64,000 nt of DNA from Diogma glabrata (taxonomy: Eukaryota > Arthropoda > Insecta > Diptera > Cylindrotomidae): contig OY856187.1 of the NCBI GenBank assembly GCA_963693315.1, positions 388,072,885 to 388,136,884 of the forward strand, in the 5' to 3' direction. The notes beneath the pieces were generated by a model that saw only the letters and a program-made list of their open reading frames with translations, ran no database searches and was not told where the DNA came from. Position numbers and translations under genes: made by a program. Numbering within the stretch: position 1 is the first letter of the stretch; the number at the start of each line of letters is the position of its first letter. Shown here piece after piece: positions 9,646 to 21,400 of the stretch.

Positions 9646-12600
9646 TTTTGGACCATCCTCTATCCAAATAGCCAATAAAAATTTTGGTGTACGTCTGTGT
9701 GTGGGTGGGTGGGTGTGTGCGTGAGTGTGTGGGTGGTTGGGTGGGTGGGTGGGTGGGTGGGTGGGTGAGTTTTCTGCATAGGATCTTGATGAAACTTTGG
9801 CAAATGATACAGGTTCACTTGAAAATGGAAGATCTGGATTCATTTCAAATTTGGACAAAATGGCGGGGGGTCTCCCGAACACCTCTAAGTTTAAATCTTG
9901 AATAACTTCTGATCTCGAGCTATGATCTTATTGAAACTTAGTATATAAGGTTTTAATACTGTTTCCAATATTTCTGCATACCAACTTCCGGTTTGTCACT
10001 TCCGGTTAAAAAGTTTTTTTTTCAGGTGTTTATCCCTACTGTAGCCTACAATTACCGATCGATTTTCATGAAACGTTGCGAAAAGCTTTTAAATAACATG
10101 AGAAAGATTTTATCAGCTTTTGGAGCACATTGGATAAAGGGTTGGGGGGTCCACCATACAACAGATGGTTTTTTCCACAAAGTTTTTATGTTTGTTGGGA
10201 GCATAAAACATTCATTCGTGAGTGAATTTTGATGAAACTTTGGAAAAAGATGCAAACATGTATGACAAAGAACTGATTAGTTTTTGAGCGATAGTGAACA
10301 AAGTGGTGGGGGGTCCCTGGAGCACCTGTTTTTTAGAAAGCTCTATAACTTCTGTACCTGATAAGCGAATTGGATGAAACTTGGTACATGAGTATGTAGT
10401 ACGGTTTAAAATAGTTCTGCATCCCAACTTCCGGTTTTTCACTTCCGGTAAAAAAATTTTTTTTGTACTTTTTTGAAGTTTTTTCAGTGTCTTTATGCAC
10501 ACTACAGCCTACAATAATGAAGTGATTATGATGAAACTTATGGAATAGGGTTCCAATTAGTGTGAAAAGATAATTATCATGTTTTGGGACACATTGATCA
10601 AAGTGGTGGGGGGTCTACCATACAAATGCTGACTTTTCACACTTTGTTTTTTAACTTTGTTGGGAGCATACAGACTTCATTCATTATTCAATTTTAATGA
10701 CACTTTGGCAAATGATGGAGACTTAAGTAACAAAGAACTGATTAGTTTTTGGATAATATTGGAATAAGTGGTGGGGGTCCTCCCGAACACCTGTTTAATG
10801 TGTCACACTTTTTTCAATGTTTGTTGGGAGCACACAGCATTCGTTCGTGAACGAATTTTGATGACACTTTGGAAAAAGATGCAAGCATGTATGGCAAAGA
10901 ACTGATTAGTTTTTGAGCGATAGTGAACAAAGTGGTGGGGGGTCCCTGGAGCACCTGTTTTTTTGAAAGCTCTATAACTTCTGTACGTGATAAGCGAATT
11001 GGATGAAACTTGATACATGAGTATGTAGTATGGTTTAAAATAGTTCTGCATCCCAACTTCCGGTTTTTCACTTCCGGTAAAAAAAATTTTTTTGTACTTT
11101 TTTGAAGTTTTTTCAGTGTCTTTATGCACACTACAGCCTACAATATTGAAGTGATTATGATGAAACTTATGGAATAGGGTTCCAATTAGTGTGAAAAGAT
11201 AATTATCATGTTTTGGGACACATTGATCAAAGTGGTGGGGGGTCTACCATACAAATGCTGACTTTTCACACTTTGTTTTTTAACTTTGTTGGGAGCATAC
11301 AGACTTCATTCATTATTCAATTTTAATGACACTTTGGCAAATGATGGAGACTTAAGTAACAAAGAACTGATTAGTTTTTGGATAATATTGGAATAAGTGG
11401 TGGGGGTCCTCCCGAACACCTGTTTAATGTGTCACACTTTTTTCAATGTTTGTTGGGAGCACACAGCATTCGTTCGTGAACGAATTTTGATGACACTTTG
11501 GAAAAAGATGCAAACATGTATGGCAAAGAACTGATTAGTTTTTGAGCGATAGTGAACAAAGTGGTGGGGGGTCCCTGGAGCACCTGTTTTTTTGAAAGCT
11601 CTATAACTTCTGTACGTGATAAGCGAATTGGATGAAACTTGATACATGAGTATGTAGTATGGTTTAAAATAGTTCTGCATCCCAACTTCCGGTTTTTCAC
11701 TTCCGGTAACAAAAATTTTTTTGTACTTTTTTGAAGTTTTTTCAGTGTCTTTATGCACACTACAGCCTACAATATTGAAGTGATTATGATGAAACTTATG
11801 GAATAGGGTTCCAATTAGTGTGAAAAGATAATTATTATGTTTTAGGACACATTGGTCAAAGTGGTGGGGGGTCTACCATACAAATGCTGACTTTTCACAC
11901 TTTGTTTTTTAACTTTGTTGGGAGCATACAGACTTCATTCATTATTCAATTTTAATGACACTTTGGCAAATGATGGAGACTTAAGTAACAAAGAACTGAT
12001 TAGTTTTTGGATAGTATTGGAATAAGTGGTGGGGGTCCTCCCGAACACCTGTTTAATGTGTCACACTTTTTCAATGTTTGTTGGGAGCACACAGCATTCG
12101 TTCGTGAACGAATTTTGATGACACTTTGGAAAAAGATGCAAACATGTATGGAAAAGAACTGATTAGTTTTTGAGCGATAGTGAACAAAGTGGTGGGGGGT
12201 CCCTGGAGCACCTGTTTTTTTGAAAGCTCTATAACTTCTGTACCTGATAAGCGAATTGGATGAAACTTGTTACATGAGTATGTAGTACGGTTTAAAATAG
12301 TTCTGCATCCCAACTTCCGGTTTTTTACTTCCAGTAAAAAATTTTTTTTTGTACTTTTTTGAAGTTTTTTCAGTGTCTTTATGCACACTACAGCCTACAA
12401 TAATGAAGTGATTATGATAAAACTTATGGAATAGGGTTCCAATTAGTGTAAGAAGATAATTATCATCTTTTGGGACACATTGATCAAAGTGGCGGGGGGT
12501 CTACCATACAAATGCTGACTTTTCACACTTTGTTTTTAAAGTTTGTTGGGAGCATACAGACTTCATTCATTAATCAATTCTAATGACACTTTGGAAAAAG

Positions 12601-13560
12601 ATGGAAACTTAAATGACAAGAAACTGATTAGTTTTTGGACAATATTGGGATAAGTGGTACGGGGTCTCCCGAACACTTGTTTACTGTGTCAGCATTTTTT
12701 CAATGTTTGTTGGGAGCACACAGCATTCGTTCGTGAACCAATTTTGATGACACTTTGGAAAAAATTGCAAACATGTATGGCAAAGAACTGATTAGTTTTT
12801 GAGCGATAGTGAACAAAGTGGTGGGGGGTGTCCCATACACCTGTTTTTTTTAAAGCTCAATAACATCTGTACCTGATAATCGAATTGGATGAAACTTTGT
12901 ACATAAGCATTTAGTATGATTTACAAAAATTCTGCATCCCAACTTCCGGTTTTTTGCTTCCGGTAAAAAAAAATTTTTTTTACTTGTTGGCAGTTTTTTC
13001 AGTATCTTTATGCACACTACAGCCTACAATAATGAAGTGATTATGATAAAACTTATGGAAAAATTTCAATTAGTGTAAGAAGATAATTATCATCTTTTGG
13101 GACACATTGGTTTTTAAAGTTTGTTGGGAGCATACAGATTTCATTCATTAATCAATTTTAATGGCACTTTGAAAAAAGATAAAGACTTTATTGACAAAGA
13201 ATTGACTAGTTTTTGGACAATATTGGGATAAGTGGTGGGGTCCTCCCGAACACCTGTTTATTGTTTCAATGTTTGTTGGAAAAATACAACATTCGTTCGT
13301 TAAGTAATTTTGGTTACACTTTGCAAAAAGATGCAAATATGTATGGCAAGGAACTGATTAGTTTTTTTAGCGATAGTGAACAAAGTGGTAGGGGGTCCTC
13401 CAAGCACCTGTTATTTTGGAAGCTCAATAACTTCTGTACCTAATAATCGAGTTGGATGAAATTTGGTACATACCCATTTAGTAAAGTTTACAACAGTTCT
13501 GCATCCTAACTTCCTCTTTGTCACTTCCGATAAAATTTTTTTACTTTTTTTCGTACAACA
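9646..13560. repeat. Higher-order tandem array, about 629-bp unit
   Basis: The landmark GTTTGTTGGGAG falls at 10190, 10819, 11448, 12076 and 12705, giving spacings of 629, 629, 628 and 629 bases. A degraded copy follows at 13271 after a 566-base step. Each unit holds three diverged subunits marked by GTGGTGGGG, spaced about 299, 166 and 164 bases, and each contains paired CTTCCGG words. The central units are nearly identical and the outer ones more diverged, as expected from unequal exchange. The array begins with TTTGGACCATCCTCTATC and a GGGT-rich microsatellite at about 9699-9770. The same opening appears at 62899. Overlapping open frames on both strands reflect the repeat and not genes. 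Confidence 0.85.
9699..9770. repeat. GGGT/GTGT simple repeat
   Basis: An impure run of GTGGGTGGGTG and GTGTGTG units lies near the start of the 629-bp array. A shorter version sits in the same relative position at about 62950-62980. Four G-triplets in a row could form a G-quadruplex on the plus strand. Confidence 0.7.
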
Positions 13561-15037
13561 GAATTTATGTTTGTTGGAATACTACTGCCTGCTTTAATAT
13601 TTTTATTATTAGAACTACGAAGTCCATAATATTGGTTAGCTTTTAATTAAAGTATTTTATGGATATTAGCTCATTATATATCCAGAACACTATGTTTCCA
13701 GAGCTGTGGTGAAGTCAGCCTATGCATCAGCGTCGCAATATTTTTTTTTTGCTCAAGCCATAGTTTGTCGATGTGGAAAAATTGCAAATTACTTGTGATT
13801 CATTTTGAAAATGGAATGAATAAAATGGATATGGGTCTAATTTCTATTTGCTAGATTTGGTAACTCTGGTATGAGTAAGTAAATATGGAATAAATTTCAA
13901 AAGTAAACGATGAATATAAATGTACACGAAGAATCGTCATTCGTCAACCAAACATTGAGGATTGGGATTAAAATTAATGGTTTTAGTACATGTTGGGTTA
14001 AAATCCATATTTTGTGTGTGTGTTATCATCATGTTAACATACGTTTTACAGTTTTATTAACGCATAGAACAGTGATGGGATTGAACATTATTAACAACCG
14101 ACTCGCAGCATATAGAAATCCGGGTATTTTGTTTTGTAAATTATTTTATTTACGAGTGTGATAGTGCAGCTCGTACGTACTCCAGGCTCAGCATTTAACA
14201 TAAGAATAAATGTGGCATATTTTAGAAGTGGTGGCAGATGAACTCTGTTCAGTCCACGGCTGTTCAGTCCTACCGTACTCCAAATCTTAATTATGGAATA
14301 TTTCCTGTTGTTGGCGCGCCAGTGAGTGCTCGAAAAAATGAGCTTTCATATAACTCTGAAACTATGAACATATAGATATTTTTTAAGACCAACACCATAC
14401 GTTCTGACTTCTAAAGTGTATTATAATGGGCAAGATATTACATGTCAGTTGTGCTTCTATTTTACATCCTCTTTACCTATAGTAGTTTACTATAGAGATC
14501 TTCAATAAACTTTTCAACCCACTTGGGTGTAAGAACAAAATTATTTCTGAAATATGAAACTTCCCGGAAGTCGTATTAAATTTTTTGCTATTTTTCTATT
14601 AATTTTGTTTGCTTAATTATGGAAAGAATTAAAAGAAAAATTTACGAAATAAATAATTTTGCACAAAAGAATTTATGCTGACAATTGTCTTTTTGGCTCG
14701 TGCCATGGTATTTCAATTTTCTTTTAAATTCAAACAGTTGGTGGTGGGCAATTGCGTTAGCCAGTTGTGAGTTCATTTTTAAAATCTTGAGGTGTGAGTC
14801 GATATTGAGTTGGTTAGAGGTGCTTAATGGGACCGGTTTCATATTTTATTGTATCATTATATGTTAATTAATTGCAGCAACATTTTTATGATGGTTAAAC
14901 TTATAGTATTATTAACTGAAAAAAAAAAAAATATAGAAAAAAAAATATTGTGAATATAATAAGTCCCGACACACAATTGATTTTATAAAGTTATTATTTA
15001 AGATTTAAAATGAAAAATTACATAAAATATACAAATG
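13561..15037. other. Gene-free interval before the first LTR element
   Basis: No coding similarity is recognised. GGTGGCAGATGAACTCTGTTCA near 14230 resembles GCTGGCAAATGAACTCTATTCA near 47462, so part of the interval is a dispersed repeat. The interval ends with the target duplication of the LTR element at 15042. Confidence 0.45.
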
Positions 15038-15041
15038 CACT

Positions 15042-15306
15042 TTATTGTGTATTCCTATTTAGGGAACGCACAATACTTGCGATTTAACTATCCATATTAT
15101 TTTAACATATCAATGATCATTCAGCATTTGTTAAATATTTGGCGCATGCTCATTGTTCGCTCTCTTTTTCGATAGCTGTCAATCGAACATGTTTCTCAAT
15201 ATCCGATGTACAGTGAAAATGTCAATTGAATAAAAAGTTTTGTGATTTTCAATAAAAAGAATTGTGTTATTATTATAAGGAAGTCTCCCTAAATAAATAT
15301 ACAACA
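15042..15306 (+). repeat. 5' LTR (265 bp)
   Basis: It starts TTATTGTGTATTCC and ends AAATATACAACA. It differs from the 3' copy at about three positions, for example TTTAGGGAAC against TTTAAGGAAC. AATAAAAAG near 15247 may be the polyadenylation signal. Confidence 0.93.
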
Positions 15307-15355
15307 TTGGCGACGAGGATAAAAGAGGTTTGGGTTGGTGAATTTTTTATCGGAT

Positions 15356-16354
15356 ATGTCTGATGAGGAACAGAAAAACGACGCTTCAAAGTCAAAAGTC
15401 AAGATGTCGTACATTGGCAGAATAGAAGAATTCGAACCTGGGGACAATTTCGATGCTTATGTCGATCGTTTGGAAATTTATTTTCAATTAAACGATATTG
15501 TGGATGCCAAGAAAGTTTTATTGCTGCTACATTCAATCGGTAAGGCAACATTTGAAATTTTAAAATCTATATGTGCTCCGGATAACCCAAATACAAAAAC
15601 TTATGTTGAATTGGTCACAGTGCTTAAGAAACATTTTAATCCAAAAACCAATAAAAGGGCTGAGAGATACAAATTCTTCAAAACCGTACAACAAAGCGGT
15701 GAATCCATAACGGATTTTGTCATAAAATTGAAAACTCTTGCACAAACGTGTAATTTTGGACATTTCTTAACGGGAAATTATACTGGTTTGAAAACAAAAG
15801 CGATCGATGATGCATTGACGGATCGTTTTATCATTGGGTTATCTTCAGAAGAAATACGACGGGAATTGCTAAACGAAGATGAGGTCGATTTTGAAAAACG
15901 CTGTACCAAAGCATTAAATATGGAAATGTCGTCGAAAGAATCCAAAGCTATACACGGAGTACAGCAATATAAAGTCTCCGGTCAAAGTTTGATTCATCCA
16001 AATGCCAACAAAACATCAAATTTAGTTGGAAAATTTCAGCAAAGCAATCGGAATCGTTCAAGGTCATCCTCAAGGAGAGGACAAAGTCATGTGTCATCAC
16101 GTTTAAGTCAACAACGTGGCAGAAGTCAATCGTTCAGTAAACGTTTTCATCAACAAGGGCGTGGTCAAGATGCTAATCAATCAAGAAGGTCAAGATGTAT
16201 GCACTGTGGACGTCAACATAATCCAGAAACTTGTCCAGCGAACAACTGGCAATGTTTTAAATGCAATGAATGGGGTCATACGTCAAAAGTCTGCAGAAAA
16301 AAAAGTCAACTTAATTCAGTCTGTATCTATGGAAAATCATCCTGCTATTGTTAA
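15356..16354 (+). CDS. gag: Gag polyprotein of Ty3/gypsy element
   Basis: This is the structural protein that would form the cytoplasmic virus-like particle and bind element RNA. I take the ATG at 15356 (MSDEEQKNDASK), 49 bases after the LTR; a longer open frame upstream lacks an ATG. The middle region resembles retrotransposon gag (LEIYFQLNDI, then VLKKHFNPKTNKRAERYKF). A basic, Ser/Arg/Gln-rich stretch precedes two C-terminal zinc knuckles. The first, CMHCGRQHNPETC, has non-standard spacing; the second, CFKCNEWGHTSKVC, fits CX2CX4HX4C. The frame is intact over 332 residues. Pol overlaps its 3' end in the +1 frame, so pol was probably made by frameshifting. Confidence 0.88.
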   Translation: MSDEEQKNDASKSKVKMSYIGRIEEFEPGDNFDAYVDRLEIYFQLNDIVDAKKVLLLLHSIGKATFEILKSICAPDNPNTKTYVELVTVLKKHFNPKTNKRAERYKFFKTVQQSGESITDFVIKLKTLAQTCNFGHFLTGNYTGLKTKAIDDALTDRFIIGLSSEEIRRELLNEDEVDFEKRCTKALNMEMSSKESKAIHGVQQYKVSGQSLIHPNANKTSNLVGKFQQSNRNRSRSSSRRGQSHVSSRLSQQRGRSQSFSKRFHQQGRGQDANQSRRSRCMHCGRQHNPETCPANNWQCFKCNEWGHTSKVCRKKSQLNSVCIYGKSSCYC

Positions 16355-19300
16355 TTTAATTGTTGCTGATCATCATCTACAAATGGAAATCGATACCGGT
16401 GCCTGCTCATCAATCATCGACGAAGATACGTATCGTTCAAAATTTAAAAGAATATCTTTATCGAATAGTTTTAACAATAATTTAATTTCTGTTACAGGTC
16501 AAGCAATTGAAGCATTGGGAAAAATCAACGTTATTATTCAATATGGAGACCACACTTTTACAATGGAACTGATAGTAATTAAGACTCAGAAGAATTTTCG
16601 TCCATTATTAGGAAGGAATGGTCTTAATATTATTCAACCTGATTGGCGAGATTCTTTATTACAACACACAACATTTGTCAACAACATCAACACTTATAAC
16701 AATATTCAACAACAAAACAATTCACAACTGACGAGGTCCGCCCAACATGAGAATTTTGAGGTACAATTTCGGCAAAAATTTCCAAATATCGTGAGTAATA
16801 ATTTTAAAGAACCAATAAAAGATTTCGAAGCAGAAATTATTTTACTGGATCAGGTTAGTCCAATATTTTTTAAGGCATATTCGGTTCCGTATAGACTTAA
16901 AGAAAAAGTTGATCAAGAAATTGATCGTCTTCTTCAAGAAGGAATTCCGGTAACAAAGTCGTCTTGGGCTAGTCCTATCATCGTAGTGCCAAAGAAGTGT
17001 GGTGAAATCAGGATTTGTATGGATTGTCGCGTGACACTAAATAAATTTGTCGATACCAGTCACTATCCACTTCCCTTAATCGAGGATATTTTCGCGAATC
17101 TCGCAAATGCTAAGTATTTTTCAGTAATTGACTTGTCTGGTGCGTACCAGCAGCTGGCAGTAACAGAAAAGAGTACACAATATTTGACAATCAACACGTA
17201 TCGAGGACTGTTTCAATGCACACGTCTTCCCTTTGGAGTTTCAAGTGCTCCATCCATATTTCAATCGGTCACGGATCACACTTCAAAATATTGGGTTATG
17301 TTTTGGATATTTGGATGATATCTTGACAGGAGGTAGAACGTTCGAAGAATGCAAATAAAAATTATTTGAAGTTTGTAGTCGTCTAGAAAAATTCAATATT
17401 AAAATTAATCTAAGTAAATGCAAATTTTTACAACCGTCCGTTCACTATTTGGGTCACACCTTGTCAGGAGATGATATCAGGCCAAATGAGGACAAACTTA
17501 AAGCTATTAGAGATGCTCCTAGTCCAAAAAACTTACAAGAACTACAATCGTTCCTAGGTCTTTTAAACTATTATAGTAGGTTTTTACCGAATTTGTCCAC
17601 CAAACTTCACTGTATAAATTATTAAACAAAGACCAACCATATGATTGGTCTAATGAATGTCAAAAAGCGTTTGAAAATACGAAAAAGTTAATAGTCGAAC
17701 ACAACGTATTAGAATTGTACGATCCTTTAAAGCCCATTTTGATATCAACAGATGCCAGTCCTTATGGAGTCGGGGCAGTATTGTCGCATTTGATTGATGG
17801 GGTAGAGAAACCGGTACTTTTTGCATCAAGCACACTGTCAGCAGCGGAAAAAAATTATTCGCAATTGCATCGTGAAGCTCTTGCAATCGTGTTTGCATTA
17901 AAGCGCTTTCACAAATATGTGTACGGGCATAAGATCAGAATATTCACTGATCACCAAGCACTCAAAGAAATGTTTCACCCTCATAAAAGTACGCCGGCTG
18001 TAGCAGCAGCACGTCTTCAGAGGTGGTCTGTAATTTTGTCTACATACGATTACGAATTAGAGTATAGAAAAGGAGCCGATAATTCAAATGCTGATGCATT
18101 GTCACGTCTTCCGTTACAGGATAGTACGGAAATAGATGAAAATAGTTGTATTAGTTTTTTAAATACGTCAAATGAGCTTCCTTTGTATATTGTTAAAATC
18201 GCTTCCGAAACGTCTAAGGATCCGATACTAAAAGAAGTTCTAACTCACACCATGTCTGATTGGCCTGAGAAAGTCAATGAACAAGAAAGATGTTATTATC
18301 GTGTCAGATATAGTCTTAGTTCTGAAAGTAATTGTCTTTTTTATGGGAATCGAATAATAATTCCAGAAAAATTAAGAAATTCAATTTTGTCCTTGTTACA
18401 TAGTAACCATAGTGGTATTGTCAAGATGAAGTTGCTAGCTCGATCTTATGTATGGTGGCATAAGATTGATTTAGATATCGAGAAAATTTGTCTCGTCATG
18501 TGAAAGTTGTCAACTCACTAGGCATGTTCCAAAAGAAATTGTGTCTTCTAAATGGACTAAAAGCGAACGTCCTTTCGGCAGAATTCATTTGGATTTTTTC
18601 CATTTTTCTAATTTCGAACTTTTAGTCGTAGTCGATTCTTATTCTAAATTTTGTCAAATAAACATCATGAACAATACAACGTCCAGGAATTTAATAAAAA
18701 ATTCTTTGGATTACCGTCAAAGATCGTAACAGATAATGGTCCACCGTTTGGTTCGTTTGCTCTTAAAACATTTTGTGATCACCACAAAATTGAGCTTGTT
18801 CATACACCACCTTACCATCCTCAGTCAAATGGTTTAGCTGAGAGAAATGTACAATCGACTAAAAGTGTGTTTAAAAAATTTTTAATTTCGAATCCTTGTG
18901 GAGATATGCAAGAAAAGTCAACCAATTTCTCATAACACACAGAAACACTCCAAACACGGTCGCAAAACAGTCTCCGAACGATATGATTTTTTCTTTTAAA
19001 ACAAAGTCATTGCTTGATTTGATTAATCCCAAGAGACAGGTTAGATTTAATATTGGGGATGATAAATGTCCAAAAAATTTAAATAATAAGGAAGATAAAG
19101 ATATGCAAATGGTCACCCCAAAACTCAGTCAAGAATTTAAAAATAAAGTCAGTCACAAATTTCAAAAGGGGGAAAATGTTTTATATAGGAACCATTTTAA
19201 GGAATACGTGAGGTGGATTCCTTCTAGAGTTTTAAAACAATTATCCAATTTTATGTATTTAGTTAATGTTAAAAATAATGTAAGAATAGTTCACGAAAAC

Positions 19301-19435
19301 CAATTAAGAGTTTCGAATCTGGCTGATCGTCTTCATCCACCATTTCACATTTTACCAAAGTCTGAAGCTCTTAAAGCTAATAATGAAAAAAGGAATTTAA
19401 TCATAAAAGAAGATTTAGTGATACTGGTGAATTAA
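16300..19435 (+). pseudogene. pol: Broken pol (protease, RT, RNase H, integrase) of Ty3/gypsy element
   Basis: Domains occur in the usual order. The protease has DTGA near 16392. The reverse transcriptase runs from about 16900, and its catalytic YLDD lies near 17306 in a shifted frame. RNase H is intact from 17715, with ILISTDASPYG, then IFTDHQAL and ADNSNADALSRL. Integrase has an HHCC zinc-binding module (about 18390-18515), the first catalytic D in HLDFF near 18590, the second in TDNGPPF near 18730, and E in LAERN near 18843. The coding sense is broken near 17280, by TAA at 17354-17356, and near 17612, 18490, 18695 and 18910. The last three breaks lie in short A-runs. The C-terminal integrase tail continues to 19435. 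Confidence 0.88.
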
Positions 19436-19706
19436 GAAGATCAAAAAGAATGCGTAGGTCACCGCAAAGATTAAGGTACGAGTAAAATGAAAAAAAGTCA
19501 TTAAATAAGTATTAGTATTTAGCACAGAAATAATTAATTACATGATTGGGATAATTTTAGTCATTAGAATTAAATAATTTAGTAACTTTAGTTTTGTGTC
19601 TTGATCAAATTTTAAATTATTTTAATGGTTTTTAAATTAGGTTATTTAAATTTAGTATTTTAAAAAGTCGTTGCAGATAGTGGACAATGATCTAAAAGAG
19701 GGAAAG

Positions 19707-19971
19707 TTATTGTGTATTCCTATTTAAGGAACGCACAATACTTGCGATTTAATTATCCATATTATTTTAACATATCAATGATCATTCAGCATTTGTTAAA
19801 TATTTGGCGCATGCTCATTGTTCGCTCTCTTTTTCGATAGCTGTCAATCGAACATGTTTCTCAATATCCGATGTACAGTGAAAATGTCTATTGAATAAAA
19901 AGTTTTGTGATTTTCAATAAAAAGAATTGTGTTATTATTATAAGGAAGTCTCCCTAAATAAATATACAACA
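19707..19971 (+). repeat. 3' LTR (265 bp)
   Basis: Same length and ends as the 5' copy. About three substitutions separate them, for example GATTTAATTATCC here against GATTTAACTATCC. It is preceded by the purine tract and followed by the CACT target duplication. Confidence 0.93.
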
Positions 19972-19975
19972 CACT

Positions 19976-20422
19976 TGAAATAAATACGTTTTTTAATGTA
20001 AAAAAATCGTTTAGATGATTTAAGTTGTTCGTTTCATGTCAAGTATTCTAAATATTTTAAGTGTAATTATAATGAAAATAAAAATAAAAAAAGAATAAAG
20101 ATATTGTTTTAAAAAAATATTTTTCTATTTTGCGTCTCAAATTAAGTCATTTCGATACCCAAATGCGTATCGAAATGGCCTTCATTACGATACGCAAAGT
20201 TTTGTCTTTTAAGGTTGGTAATATTGGTCATACAAACGTCAGTGAACATTAAAACGAATTATTTCGATTAATTCTCAAGACGCTACTATTTCATTAAGTA
20301 TGGTAAGTTAATGATATCCATTATTTTACGTACACATTCTCAATATGGTAGAATCATTACAATTAGTTGTCATTCAACTAATCTGAAAATCAATTTTAAT
20401 ATGATCTAGGTTGATCGGGGGG
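19976..20422. other. AT-rich gap
   Basis: No gene is visible. A short stem, ATTTCGATACCC with GCGTATCGAAAT, lies near 20150-20178. Confidence 0.4.
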
Positions 20423-20485
20423 TTAATTTTTATATGGGAGAAATTGTGAATAGTTAAACTCAAATAACTGGATGAATAATTGGAA

Positions 20486-20712
20486 TTTTTCAATTCTAAA
20501 ACCAGTTTTGGAATCCTCTAATTAAACCTTACATGTTTTAATCAGAAAAAATTTTACGTGTTTCGTGGCGGTATCGAACCCCATTCATCAGTAACAACTG
20601 ATGTTACTGATGAATGGGGTTCGATACCGCCACGAAACACGTAAAATTTTTTCTGATTAAAACATGTAAGGTTTAATTAGAGGATTCCAAAACTGGTTTT
20701 AGAATTGAAAAA
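20486..20712. repeat. Near-perfect 227-bp palindrome with a tRNA-like B box
   Basis: Two arms of about 111 bases (20486-20596 and 20602-20712) are reverse complements with almost no mismatch and a five-base loop, ACTGA. The right arm contains GGTTCGATACC, which fits the polymerase III B-box pattern of tRNA genes and SINEs, and the left arm holds its complement. I do not see a complete tRNA cloverleaf. Transcribed RNA would fold into a long duplex. Confidence 0.8.
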
Positions 20713-20939
20713 ATATGGAGGGGCTGAAATCTCAAGCTCTGAGATATCAAGACTTCGGTCTGGGTTAAGGATTTTGATATAGTTTTCGGCAAAAAACTTT
20801 TATGAGGACATGGTTTTTAGTTTTGGGCAGCGATGTATATCAAACATAGCTCTTTGTTAAAGTACAAGTATGTTTTTATCTCTGTTTAGATATTTATTAC
20901 AAAACTAACACGAAACATCAATACGTTGCCGGAAAATTA

Positions 20940-21400
20940 TAATCAAAAATATTGTAAAAATTAAATAAAATCAAACTTTTTTCAAAATTCTAAAAATATT
21001 CCAAAAATTATTACAAAATCAAAGATTAAACTTTTTTCAAAAATTCTGAAAATATTGCAAAAATTATACAAAATCAAAAATTGAAACTTTTTTCAAAAAT
21101 ATTCCAAAAATTAGAATAAAATCAAATATTTAAACTTTTTCTAAATTCTAATAATATTCCAAAAATTCTTAAAAATTCAAAAATTCAAACTTTTTTCAAA
21201 ACTCTAAAAATATTACAAAAATTATAACAATATCAAAAATTGAAACTTTTTCCAGAATTATAAAAATTAAAATAAAATCAAAAATTTAAAATTTTTCAAA
21301 ATTCTAAAATTATTCCAAAAATTCTTACAAAATCAAAAATTGAAACTTTTTCAAAATTCCAAAAATATTCAAAAACTATAACAAATTAAAAAATTTCCAT
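20940..21400. repeat. Degenerate AT-rich tandem repeat, about 55-60-bp period
   Basis: Successive phrases such as AAACTTTTTTCAAAATTC and ATATTCCAAAAATTAT recur roughly every 55-60 bases over about eight diverged copies, inside the TTAA-flanked element. Confidence 0.6.

Larger units (their letters stand above)
15042..19971 (+). mobile_element. Ty3/gypsy LTR retrotransposon (4930 bp), pol broken
   Basis: Two 265-bp repeats flank a gag-pol interior. The target duplication CACT is present at 15038-15041 and 19972-19975. The primer-binding site after the 5' LTR reads TGGCGACGAGGAT, whose first eight bases would pair with the 3' end of tRNA-Arg. A purine tract AAAAGAGGGAAAG sits directly before the 3' LTR. 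Gag is intact but pol carries a nonsense codon and several frameshifts. Sequence around the reverse transcriptase resembles the mag-like lineage often labelled K02A2.6-like. No envelope-like frame is present. Confidence 0.93.

Noticed and set aside
9559..9905. Pro/Thr/His-rich or Gly/Val-rich frames near the satellite start
   Set aside because: They arise from the GGGT/GTGT simple repeat.
10212..12388. Repeated ~105-codon open frames on the minus strand
   Set aside because: They recur with the 629-bp satellite unit, overlap each other in different frames, and lack family features or independent coding signs.
9646..13560. CRISPR-like array
   Set aside because: The unit is hundreds of bases long with no alternation of short repeats and unique spacers, and the genome is clearly eukaryotic.
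20602..20712. Possible tRNA gene from the B-box match
   Set aside because: Only the B box fits; there is no acceptor stem, A box or anticodon arm that pairs properly.
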